Shown: piece after piece, positions 26,401 to 39,500 of the stretch
How the letters are laid out: each line of letters starts with the position of its first letter
Position numbering within the stretch: position 1 is the stretch's first letter
From: Tubiluchus corallicola
Lineage: Eukaryota > Priapulida > Priapulimorpha > Priapulimorphida > Tubiluchidae
DNA: 64,000 nucleotides
Direction: 5' to 3'
Assembly (NCBI GenBank): GCA_030141605.1
Contig: JAQGDQ010000055.1
Span: 273,501 to 337,500 of the forward strand
Program-made: the position numbers and the translations under genes
The notes under the pieces: generated by a model
What the model was told of the DNA's origin: nothing
What the model saw: the letters and a program-made list of their open reading frames with translations, nothing else
Databases searched by the model: none

Positions 26401-29400
26401 GTAGGATTTCACAATTTCTAACGGAACACCCTTTAAAGACATTTTTAGGTAATTCAATTTTTTCATTTCTTTCAGATCAGCACGTGTGTGAATCTCATCA
26501 TGAAAAATTGACCAGAAACCCTGAAAATCATCACCATCACCCGAAAAAGTGGGTAATTGAAACTTGGGTAATCTCGAATTTCTAAAGTAGGCATCAGAAT
26601 CACTATCGTTAGATGCCTGTGAAGCATGGCATGCCTGTACTGGGGAAGCATACATACTTGCTAAACGTGAAGGTTGTACTTTAGAAGTTTGAGCAATGAC
26701 AGACTCATGCAATGTATTATCCATAACACTGTGTTTAGGTTTTGGTTTAGTGTCTGCCATGTGATGATCACGTGATTCTAGACGTTCAAGACGTGATGCA
26801 ATCATATCCATGGTTTGCATCATTGTATTGAAAATTGATGAAAGGGGATAATTCTGATCACCGTGAGCATTATAAATATTACTGCCATATGCTTTAGTAC
26901 CTGCCTGTCCAGCAAAGGCAGCATTGCCTGCATTTTTGATTTTTGAAACAAACACACCAGAAGCTTTTGAAGTACTTGCTGGTTGATATACAGGCTCTAG
27001 GGCAGGTATAATCAAATTCTGCTGATTAAGTTCAAAATTACCTTTGCTTTTAAATTTCTGTAGTAGCAATTTTGGTAAGCCTAACAAATCTTGTTTCAAA
27101 ACTGCCCTAGAATTAATTAATTCATGGGTTGCATCTGCCATGGTGTCATTATTACAACGATAATAACAATCTATCAATTTTCCATAAGTCTCAATTAACT
27201 CCTGTACAGTATCTGCATAATCAGAAAGATAACTGTTTGCTTTGTCAATCAAAGTTTCAATATTTTCAAAGCATAACAAATCATACAAAGAATTACTAAA
27301 CCTAATCATGTCATACCGCATCTCAGTAAATCTGTGGTTGTGTATTCTGATTTTTTGCAGGAACATCTCAATCTCCTGATCAATCTCCAGGGGCAGCTCT
27401 ATGTTGGGTTTTTCTAGCAGTGGAACCAGTGGATATGCTTCATCCTCTTCACTCTCTCCTGGCTCCTCATCACAATCAGGCCTCGACATTGCAGCTGACG
27501 TCTCCGGTTCCTCGTGTATCACGTTTGGGCTGGCACGGGCATTTTGCTCTATGTGTTCCAGTATTCTGCGAACCAGCTCAGCTTTTGTACCGTAGACTGG
27601 TAGACCCTTGTCTCGTGAGAGATCTTTCAATTCCCTTTGCGTAAGATCCATCAATTTTAGACGTGACATCGGTATCGTTCCAGTTACATAGGTACGTACT
27701 TCAGTATCAGAGACGCCCTCCGGTGCAGGAAGAGTTTGAGCTTGTGAAGATTTGAGTTGATCTGTCATGCTGTAACGAATGCAGGTAAGTGCAAGAAATT
27801 ATTTCTTAAATGCAGCACTTAATGCACTGTGCATTCAAACCATTTCCAGTTCCTAGTCATACTGTATGGAATGCAGGTAAGTGCAAGAAATTATTTCTTA
27901 AATGCAGCACTTAATGCACTGTGCATTCAAACCATTTCCAGTTCCTAGTCATGCTGTATGGAATGCAGGTAAGTGCAAGAAGTAATTTTAAGTACAGCAC
28001 TCAGTGCATTGTGCATGTAAACCAATTCCAGTTCCAAAACGTAGCACTTAATGCACTGTAACTAAACCAATTCCAGTTCCAAAATGTGGCACTTTATGCA
28101 CTGTGTATCTAAACCAATTCCAGTTCCAAAATGTGGCACTTTATGCACTGTGTATCTAAACCAATTCCAGTTCCTCAGAACGTCCCGGGTTTCGGCACCA
28201 GATGTAAAAAACTTGTAACAATTTTATTGCAAAATGTACAATGTTCACAGATTATAAACTTTTATGACACATTATGATACCACTACAGTAGAAAACTTTC
28301 AACCTCTCCAAATGCTGTCTCAAGACCAACTGGAACTTGCATGCCTGGGAGAATCAAGCTCGAATCACATGACCAGACATACAAGTTCCTATTGGAAGGT
28401 ACATTAAACATTAAATTCATGCAAAGGTCACCTATACTCTACATGTTAAACCAAAATCAAATCTACATGGCTTCTTTCATAGCAGAATACATTAAGTTCA
28501 CTAGTTGCTTCTCTTCCAAACTTATTCTAATTTTCAGTAGTCATGGAAACAAGGAGATGAGGAGGCATATTGAGGCTGCAGCTAAAAAACATTTGTAGAA
28601 AACTGACAATTAAATAGATTACATAATACCACAATCGCGTACAATAAGCGACATGTGCGGCTTGGAAGATTTCTAGTGTTGTAATCTGAATAATGCGAAA
28701 AAAGTTAGTTCATTGTGTTTTTCTAATTTTAAGTAAAAAAGCCTAACTTTATTAAATTTACTTATGGAAGCATGGGCACAAAATATAATAGAAGCCACAA
28801 TATCTGCAAAAGACAGAAGTTTAATAGCTCTATAATATCAGAAGAAAGTTTCTTACCTTAGCCTGTTTATTGAGAGCAAACTGAAGGTTGGCTGGTCCAA
28901 TGTTTTTCACTATTTCCGCTAACATGTCCTTATTTCCAGCTCTGGCCACGTAATGCAATGACGTCTCCTGAGTCTAGTAATAAAAGATACTGTAAGTTAA
29001 TATGGTTGAATTTTATGTTTCATAAACAGTTATTCTGCAATGAAAAATAAGCGAAACTTTCCTGTAATAAAATGCTTATCACAAAATTAAGGCTTTTTTT
29101 AGAAATCTGAGCATTGTGAAGCCATCAAACATTCTAACCTTTTTTTCGAAAAAAATCTGAACTCTGCCAAAACAAATAAAAATCGATGCGTCAGCATATT
29201 CAGTTTAATTAAATTCAATTGATACTTTTATTTCGGAGTTAATTAAGTCCATATAAAAACGTCCTTCAATGTTACTCGTCATAGCGTTTTCGAAACACAT
29301 TTTGCCCGTATGAGCTAATACATTGCTACTAATATCAAATAATGGCAAGATTAGTTCCTAAGCTCTACAGCAAAGCTGAAACGCCCCAAAGAAGATGAGT

Positions 29401-30118
29401 AATTGAATAAGTTTTATCGTGTTCGAATGTCTAGCGTAACACAACCTGAAAAATCCAAAAAAAAGCCTACATCTAAAATTATTAAGACTACATTACCCGT
29501 AAGGCATCCATCTGTTTCTTATTTCAAGTGTGGCACATAAATGAGGCGCATACCGTAAATAATTAATATAAAATTATTCTTTTAAGATTTTAATACAAAT
29601 TACTTAGACTTGACAGTACAGGATTAGCGCTGCCTTTATAGATTCTTCGCAACAAAATTAGGTATGTAGCTTTTATCATCATGAAGCTGTAATTTAACTC
29701 TGAAATTCACAAAAATAGGACATATAACAGGTAAATTGGTAAAAAATGAAAATTTACTAGTTTGGTTTGGACGTTGGTATCACCATCATAGCTTAGCAGC
29801 AGCTTCATCAATTCAATTTCTTCATTCTCATAATGGGATGCTGATTTGGACAATTCGGCAGCATAGTGAACTGCTGTCTCGCCTTCCTGCAAAAAATATT
29901 GCATGAGAAGATATCAGAAAAGTGCCTAAGTGTTTTGTACACTGCAAAGCATTGGGGAACAATGAAGTTTTGATAATTTAGTTTAAGAAAGCATTGAGAA
30001 GGAAAAGAATTGTATTTCTGTCTCTTCAACAGAATAGATAGAGAGGCAGAATGGAAGGCGGAGGAATGGAAACAGAAAGAAGAAGACAAGAAGGTGAGAG
30101 AAAGAGAGATGAGAGAGA

Positions 30119-30188
<70 letters not shown>

Positions 30189-30465
30189 TGGGAATGGTTA
30201 TATATATATAAACATAAACCTAGCCTAAACACAGACTCATACTCAAACGCAAACGTAAGCAAAAATAAAAACAAAAACATAAACATAAATATAAACATTT
30301 CTTATCCCGCCAATCAGTTTTCTTATTTGGGAGATGTTGAACAAATTAGAAACTCTCTTCACTCGATAGGAAGGAGAAGGAAAGGGAAAGAAGAAGGAAA
30401 ATGAGAAGGAGAAGAATGGGAAAGCTTAAAATTCGTGGATAAAAGTTGAAAAGAGAAAATAAAGG

Positions 30466-30558
<93 letters not shown>

Positions 30559-33500
30559 GAGACGTAAAACTCACCAAATTTTGTAGGTTTACTAATGTGA
30601 TAGCTTCTAGCCTGGATTCTTCTGATATCAGAAATGTAAGTAACTCTAGCGCTATTTTATAATGACAGTGTCTGACTGCTACATGGAGAGGGCTTTCTCC
30701 TAGCTTTATCGTAAACAAAACAAAATAACAATTTAACAAAATAAAAACAGATCAGATAATGTTGGTAATATAGTTTTAGTTAATATGAATTTACAAATAT
30801 ATGTATGCAACTATTATTATAGATTACACAGGCCAATACAATGAATTTTTAAATAAATAAATATATATATTGTAATATAAAATAATAATATATATGTTGT
30901 ATACAACTATAGCTAACAACCTAGCGTAGGCTAATATTATGAATTTACTATCAAATGTATGCATTTATACAACTGTAATATATATATATATTACATAGGA
31001 AATATATATAGGCAAACAAAAAAACTACCTATGATTAAGTACTTGTTATTTTAAACACATTAAGAAAGCAAACAATCTGTTTGATTCCTTGTGATATTTA
31101 TGTTACATTTTAAACTCTAAAAGTAAAAAAACATGTTGGCCAAATAACAGATACCTCGTGTTTGTCAGCAAAGAAAAAACCTGTACCTTGGATTGTCGTT
31201 GAATGTAAGCTCCTTCATCGAGTAGTAATTGAACCATTTTCAAGTGCCCATGTCGAGAGGCAATATGAAGTGCTGTTTCACCATTCTGTAATAAATTAAT
31301 ATAATAACTAGCCAAACCCCACAAAAAGAATTTTGTGCACAAATCAACACACAACCCACACCACACCACTCCACCTCATCACACCACACTGCACCACACT
31401 ATACCACTCCACCTCGTCGCACCACACTGCACCACACAATACCACCACACCGCACTGCACCACACCATACCACCTACACACCACACCACCCACACCATAC
31501 CACTCCACCATATCACACCCACACCATACCACTGCACCACCCACACAGCACACCACACCACCCACACCATAATACTCCACCACATCACACCGCACACCAC
31601 ACTGCACCACACCACACCACCCACACCATACCATTCCACCACATCACACCACACCACACCACACCATACCACTGCAGCACACCGCACCACCCACACACCA
31701 CACCACACCACCCACACCATACGACTCCACCACATCACACCACACTGCACCACACCATATCACTGCACCACACCACATCGCACCACCCACCCACACACCA
31801 CACCACCCACACCATAATACTCCACCACATCACATCACACCGCACTGCACCACACCATAACAACACACTGCACCACAACACCCACCCACACACCACGCCA
31901 CCCACTCCACACCACACCCCACACACCCTATCACCCCACCACACCATCCATAGCACAACACACAAAGCACACCACCACCACACCACATCAAATCCACCAC
32001 CTCACGTGGTGATCATGATGTTGATGATGATGATGATGGTGGCAACGATGACGACACCTATAGCACAAGCACCAACAGCACAGCATTACAACAAAACCAT
32101 TCCAAACATTTTTCACAAAGTTGAAACTATGTGCTATAATATAATAAATAGCAAACGCCCCGCAAAAGATTTTGCGTATAAATACACGTGTAATCAATAA
32201 TACGCGAACATCCTACCTAGTCCTCATGTATAACGCAAAGCCCGTAACATCATGCCTACTGTTTGTTTAACTAACGCAAACCCGTAGCAGGCAGCTTTTT
32301 GCTGAATTAAAGCTATAAGATTACAGACAGAATACAATGGATGACGTCACAACAATGGCATTGCGTCAGCAGCTTTCTAAGCGGAAATTGCCGAAAATGG
32401 AACTCCCAATTAACTCGCCAATACTCCTCTCGGTGGACCTGCCCTAACATATAGCCCACATCATCGTGTAGCCCCGTTCTTTCTCTTTGTAAAGAGCTCC
32501 ATATCTCCTTCCGAGAGTCCCACCGGGCGCCGCTAGAACGTTTTTCCCGCAGGCTGTTTGATCAAAATTTCGAAAAAATCGCGAGTTGGGTCCGTGAAAA
32601 CGCCCGTTACGGGACCCCGTGGCCCTCTTGGGAATTCTAAATAGGCCTATGACACCCACCGCTGAACGGGCTATCTATCCATACCCAGCACCCCCCTCGG
32701 CCCGTTCCCGTTCTCTACATCTCAGCCGTATAACTTTTGCAAAAAACGGCCAAAAAATGGCCATTTTTGGAGGTTTTTCGCCTCCCCTTCCTCGCGGTGG
32801 GCCCAATTCGACAAATAAACCATCAGTGGCACGACACTAGATGGAGACCTTTCGTTTGATATATAGATCGTCGCAAATGGTGCCCTCGTCCGGTCTGTAG
32901 CCTCGAATCTTATATATAAATAAATATATATATATATATACCAAGAATATTAATATAATAGTAGATATTTACTGTCAAAAACAGTGTCGATAATCTATAC
33001 ATATTTGTAAAGTTGCGCGCAGTACAAATTGAGATTTCGCTATCAGCAGTCGACCTTGTACTACTGTTCAACGACTGAGACGATACCGGTATCTAACTTA
33101 CAAACAACAATCATCTCAGGTAAGAGACTGAAATGGCAGATATCCCTCAAAAAAATAAACACACCAGGTGGCTGTACGGCCAGTCACTCATCTATTCAGT
33201 AATTAAGCTCAGCGCTATTAAACTTCAGTTGACATTCACTGACCGATTTGCTATTTTCTTCGCTCGAAAATTATATGAGAATATTCACACAGAATTTCAC
33301 CAGTACTAGTGGTTCATTTCAGCACCTGTTTCCAGTTGCTAGGCATTGCAGTTCCAATTAGTAATTAAGTGGGTAATGGTGATTAATGATTAATTAAAAC
33401 ACCCTGCACCGAATGTAGGTTTTTAAGGAACATTTCTATGAGCTAATTTACAAGACTAGTTGATTCAGTTGGCTCTTCGATAAAGATGGCTCTGCAGCCT

Positions 33501-36500
33501 TTTCATTAAATATAAAAACAACCGCGTCCTCGGTAGCTTTGTTCTCACAATGTGGTCTTACTGCAAAAATAAACGCAGAGTCTTGAAATAGTAAAAAATA
33601 TCATTTATTTTTTTGTGAACATTTTTGTTCCATATTTTACTTTCTTCTTTTTATAACCGCAAAACGTACATTTTGAATTTTTTTCGTTGAGTTTTGAGCG
33701 TCAGCTGCAATTTTACTTTTTTGTTTGAACGCTGCATTTCCTTTGGCAGAAGCAAGTCTTTCGTATAGCCTTTGCCAGAACTTATTATCGTTCTTTTCTC
33801 AAAAATAAAAGCACTTGTGGTGTGTTACAGATTCTGAGCTCTTGCACTCTGAGTGTTCGTTATTATGTAAAAAAAACTACCGCTAGTATTAGTTGTCAGT
33901 TTTAGAATGAATTATTAAAAAAATCTGCTTCCCGATTTTATTCTAGAAACTCTTGGTTAAACATCGCTTTAGCCGTGGGTTAAAATTTAAAAATTGACCA
34001 TGTTAAAATTTTCTATCAAGAGTTAGATCATTAAACATGTCGTTTACCTGATAAAGGGTTTTTTGTTTAAAAGGTTTTGTGCTGCACGAAAACATTGCAG
34101 TTTTTACATATTCATTTGCTTTATGTTGTAGAAGACAAGTTGGTATTTGATCTTTTCTAAGTTGATATATACGATTATAACGATTTTTTACGATTTTAAA
34201 TATAGATTTCATTAATGTTACTTTAATAGGAATTTTTTTTATAAAAACATTATTAATAATGATTTCAGTTGTTAGTTTTTGCGAAATTTATTAGTTATGT
34301 AAGTTTTTCCCTCGTCAGGGTATAAAGAGTTTTCAGCTACATGTTTTTCGTCTTTATCAACTTCAATGTGAGCTTTAGATGCTGTCTGCATCTGTCGGCG
34401 ATAAACGGAATCATTCACAACGGTATGTAATGATCAATCACTCATCGTTTATTTGGTACATAAAAGGCATACCAGTATATATAAAGGCATACTGGTGCAT
34501 AAAAGATATACTGGTACATGAAAGGTGTATTAGTGCTTAAAAGGTATACTTTGTACACAAAAGGTATATTAATACATAAAGGGTATAATAATACATAAAA
34601 GGTATATTAGTACATAAAAGGTATATTAGTACATAAAGGGTATATTAATACATACAGGGTATACTGGTATATAAAAGGTATATAAGTACATAAAAGGTAT
34701 ACTGATATATGAAAGGTATATTGTATAAGTCATAGTTATTGAGAAAATTACTATTACAATGATAACACCATCCATATGACAAACTATGTGACTGGCTAAC
34801 CTAGTAATGTCTACGCCCTCTAGGCTACTTTATTAAGCAACTTTACTTTGCTTGCAGGTTTTCTGATACTAAAGGTTGGTGCTCACCTCCTGTTGCACAT
34901 CTACGTCAGCACCACTTTTTAGCAACATTTCTGCGCATTTTTCTCCGTCTTTAACCCTTGCAGCGATGTGTAGAGGTGTTTCCTCTAACTAAACATTAAC
35001 ACCATTATAATAATATTAAACATAAACATTAGTAATAGCATTATATAGCATCATAGCGTTATTATGCTTCCTTTTGAATATCAATGGCAAAACGTGCGTC
35101 CTAATTTTAGTAAGAATAGGCCAATAAGCTCTTCATTCACAAAAAACTTTTTACTCTTCTCTACTAATTTACAGTAATAAAATTTTCGACTTAAACTGAT
35201 TATTTTGCCATCACTTTCAAAAACGTGAACATTAACAAACAAGAACTCCAGAGATCTTGAAGTTAAGAGCAAAACATCAATTATTTTTACTATAAAATTA
35301 AATAACCACATGTTACACATGCGCATTACGATACCCGTAAATTCTGAAAGCAGCCCGAAGTGTGTTGCACTACACTTACCTTTCCTCCTTTAATTTGCAC
35401 CTGCGCACCGTATCCTAGCAAAGTCTGTACAACCAGTGGCTTGCAATGCTGAACTGCAATGTGAATCGCAGTGTAGTTGTCCTAAAAGAGTAAGTTGTGT
35501 GCCAATTTCAATTTTTTGCAGTATTGGAGTCAACAAAAAACGGTAACAGTAACAGTAACCGTATTAATAGCAGTAACAGTAACACTAAACTCAAAAAGCT
35601 ATTATACAAAAAATCAGGTTGATTGTATCACAAACCTTTGTTTTGGCATCAACTATTGCACCTTTTTGTAGCAAAGCTTTGACGACAGCCGTGTGACCTC
35701 TTTTAGCTGCTGCATGCAAAGCAACTGCTCCAGACTACAATATTAAAATTAATGTGTTAAAGGGGTGCCAGCTTTTCTTTCTTACTAATAGATGTTATAG
35801 CCACATTGTTCATAAATACTAGCTCCTGGTGTCGCCATCTACTGATATTATCAATAAACTAGCAAATACTTTTTAGAGCAAGCATTGTTAATTTTGTTAA
35901 TTGGTTTCTACGAAAGGTATACAATATTGTAATGTACGGAAACATTTAACTGATGAAAGCATGTCGGTATTTATAATTAGTTAGACATGAAAATGTAAAT
36001 CTCACGACCTTATTTGGCATATGGAGAGGCACTCCTTTTTTCATGAAGGCAAGAGCGGTTTCCGGATGTCCGCATTGTGAGGCGATATGCATTAGGGTAC
36101 TACCATCCTATGATAAAGGACACAGTACAGACACAATAGACAATTGACAATAAATTAGTTACGGTCATTTGGTCAGTTTATGGTTTAGTTGCTCAGTCAG
36201 TCAGTTAGCCACTCGGGTAGTCATTCATTCAGGTAATTAAACTACCAAACCTTCTTTCCCTACTTTCTTCCTTTGTCTTCACTGCTTCTTTTGTTTCTGC
36301 TTTCCTTTTTACATTCACCCTGTTTTTTCTTTCTTTTTCTCTCTTTTTCTTTGTTTGTTTGTTTGTTTGGTTATTTCTTCAATTATTTCTCAGTTTTTCC
36401 TCGATTTAATTTGCTTACATGCTTTGCTTCACTTTTGTCTTCTGTCCATCTCTCCGTATTTTTGTTTGTGGAACATTTGCTTTCATTTTTATTCATGTAT

Positions 36501-39500
36501 ACAATAACATCATTATTAATACCTGGAATTACCAGAGCACAAACTACCCGCCAGGAAAGGTGGCAGCACCGTGGCATTGGGCGGACATGTTTCTTTTGAG
36601 GTCCGTTAACAATTTTGGAAAATTGCAAAGTTTTTCTAATTTTTCACGTAACTAGCACGGTGCTGTTGATTAATTTATGTGAATAAAACTACTGTTATTT
36701 TGGGCAAACATTTTGGAGGAGTTTGATATACTTTTACAGGTTTGTAGATGCATATATTAGTTCCAAACTTGGCGGCTGGTTTGAAGAAACCAAAAAAAAT
36801 TGAAATAAGTTTTAAGATTTTATTCTGAAGTAGTGTCTACATAATCAGTGAAGTAGTATAATGTTGAAAAGCAAAAACAAGCGACCAAAATTACAGGTGA
36901 AATCAGTTCAGGTATGAAAACAGGTTTAGAAATTATGCATACATGAGGGCTGGAGAAGCCAATGAAATTTAAACAGTAAACAGGAATATTTAACAATTTT
37001 AACAAGAATGCACGAAAGTGGCAGCACTATGTAAAAGTAAAAAAAGAAAATGTACGATGAAACTATAATGTACAAATTTTGATTAATTAAAATAATTTTT
37101 TCTGTCCACCGGCCAATGTCGTAGAACTGTTCTGTAAGTTGGACTACAACTTTCGCAAATATTTCAAACTTTTCATGTCTAGCTTTAGACTAATGTTAGT
37201 GGCAGGCATTCTCCCGTATTGTGTAGCATTGCTTTCCTGTATGGCGTCTAGTGGTATGAGTGCTGATCAGACTGAGTTTGATTCTAATACTGCAAATAAT
37301 TGCGCAGTCTGTCAAGCTTCGGTCGGACCAAAACAATCTGGCACCCAGTGTGAGGTTTGTCTCAAATGGAGTCATTGTCCTTGTGTAAAGTGGACACCTG
37401 AACAACGCAAGTTAGCTAAAAAAAATAACTGGATTCCACTGGAAATGTCCTTCACGCGATGACCCTGATCTCTTTGGTAGTATACGTGACTTGAGTAAGG
37501 ACCATCTAAAACTGAAAACTAAGGTACACGAAGTCGCCCATAACGCCTCTACGGACTTCACTCCCTTCAATCTCTGGAAATTTCATCACACGTTTAAACT
37601 GACTTAGCTAAACGCAATAAACGGAAAATTAACCTTTCTGTTGTTGGTTTATCCCCTAGTTGCTGCCAACTAGATTTTTTTTGTGGAAAGTGAACATCGA
37701 TCCCTGAAGAAAAGATAAGTAAGCAAACATACCAACCTTTGTCCTAGCAGAAACAGAAGCTTTGAATTTGTCAATGAGTCCCTCAACAATGTTGGTGTGA
37801 CCACGCTCTGCTGCTATATGTAAAGGAGACCGATCCAACTAGTAACATAACAAACATAAATTATTCAAACATCTGCCAAAGTGCATGTTTAACTGCTTCT
37901 GTACAACCTAGCTAATATGCAAGAAGGAGTTGTAATTCTCTCATTTCAAAGTTGAAATTGAGAAAATAAGCACAAATTTGAAGATCCTAAGAGAACCCAT
38001 ACGAGAATTTTATTCTGCTTGGCATCGAGTTTTAGGCATTCAATAACTTGCAAACTACCACAAAAGTAGTAGATCTACGAAACTTGCAGGGTAGAGACAC
38101 TGGCTCAGACAACGGTACGGCTAAAAAAGCTGGGATTGTTTAAGGGTCCGAGGAAAGAGGCTAGATGTCAAAGTGCGAAAATTAGGGCAAACTGCTCAGT
38201 TACACCACGATGGACCAGACACAGGCATAGGTGATAAACACGGTCTGATGTGTGCACAGGGAAAAATGGCAAAATCGAAAAGTAGGAAAAAGTGTCACAT
38301 ATGTTATTTTGATGCAATTAATTTCCATAATAACGTTAGAATGCGCTCAGTAGAAAGTAAATCTCTGCCAAAGCCGAACCCTCCTAAACTTATTTGTCTG
38401 ATTATTTTGATTAAAAAATTAACACAAAGATAAACAAACAAACATACAAAAATGCGGCTGTATTTGTACCATATTGACTAGAGAAAGCTCACAAAAGATT
38501 CGTTCATTAAATAGATTTATAATCGATAATGCACGAATGTTCCACATAGTGTTTATCTTCCCTCTTAACGTTTAATTTTGGCGATGGTAATAGACTGACA
38601 GATATGGATACGTATTTTTTATGTACGAAATCACCTTATAAGGCTATACACATTAATAAACAAAGGATATAGACATCTTTATAAGCGAGAATTTCTCGAA
38701 ATAAAATCGGAACTAACTCGTAGTTGTTTGTCCAGGTGGCGATAAAAGAAGTACAAAAAGAAGTACCAAATATCTCTCTGAGACCTCCACGAAGTGATTC
38801 ACGAATGTTTTTTTGTACATGGTATTCGGTCAAGTTTTGTGAAAAAAGAACCGACGAAAAGATTCCCATTTTGGCACCCTATACGCTCCTTTTTCCACAA
38901 AGTTTCATGGAAATCTGTTAGATAATTTTTGCGTAATAGGCCTTACAGCCATAACAGACAAAAAACAACCAAAACAAACTGTGTTGAAGCATAACTTCCT
39001 TGGCAGAGATACAAATAGCTAAAATAATTATCCCCACTGTAATCCTAACCTTAAACACATATTTTATTAAGTGTGCTATTTTTACCTACTTTTCCATTTG
39101 TGCCATTTTTCCCTGTGCCACTTTTATCTAACTTTCCATTGGTGCCATTTTTTTCTGTGCCATTTTTGGCTGTGCCATTTTTACCATGCCATTTTCTCTG
39201 CCATTTTTCCTGTGCAATTTTTCCCTACTTTTTTATTTTTGCTATTTTTTCTGATATTTTTTCTTGTACCATTTTTTTCTGTGCCATTTCTACCCGTGAC
39301 ACTATTACCTACTTTTCCATTTGTGATATTTTTTTCTGCTATTTTTGACTGTGCCATTTTTACCTATTTTTCCATTTGTGCTATTTTTTCTGCTGTTTTT
39401 TCCTGTGGCATTTTTACCTACTTTTCCATTTGTGCTATTTTCCTGTGTCATAAAATTTTTTTACCTTGTCATAGATGTGAGGATTAGCCTTCGCCTGGTA

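Larger units (their letters stand above)
21946..28653 (-). mobile_element. BEL/Pao LTR retrotransposon lacking RT-RNase H
   Basis: Two 451-bp LTRs (21946-22396 and 28203-28653) begin TG and end CA and differ at four positions. TGTGC duplicates flank the element (21941-21945 and 28654-28658). The primer-binding site lies two bases inside the 5' LTR (right). The internal region encodes Gag-protease (24520-27768) and integrase (22916-24523) of BEL type. The reverse transcriptase and RNase H that should lie between them are missing, because the two frames abut. It is in TRPN intron 16, same orientation. I see no good polypurine tract next to the 3' LTR; the sequence there is GTTGGCGCAG after a pyrimidine run. 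Confidence 0.95.

Noticed and set aside
28183-28200. tRNA gene
   Set aside because: Only the last 18 bases of a tRNA-Phe are present, located exactly as an LTR-element primer-binding site.
31335-31986. His/Thr-rich and Val/Cys/Trp-rich frames
   Set aside because: Products of the CACCACAC minisatellite in both directions.
38173-38433. 86-codon plus-strand frame
   Set aside because: No recognisable domain and intronic position; a lone Cys-x-x-Cys is not enough.
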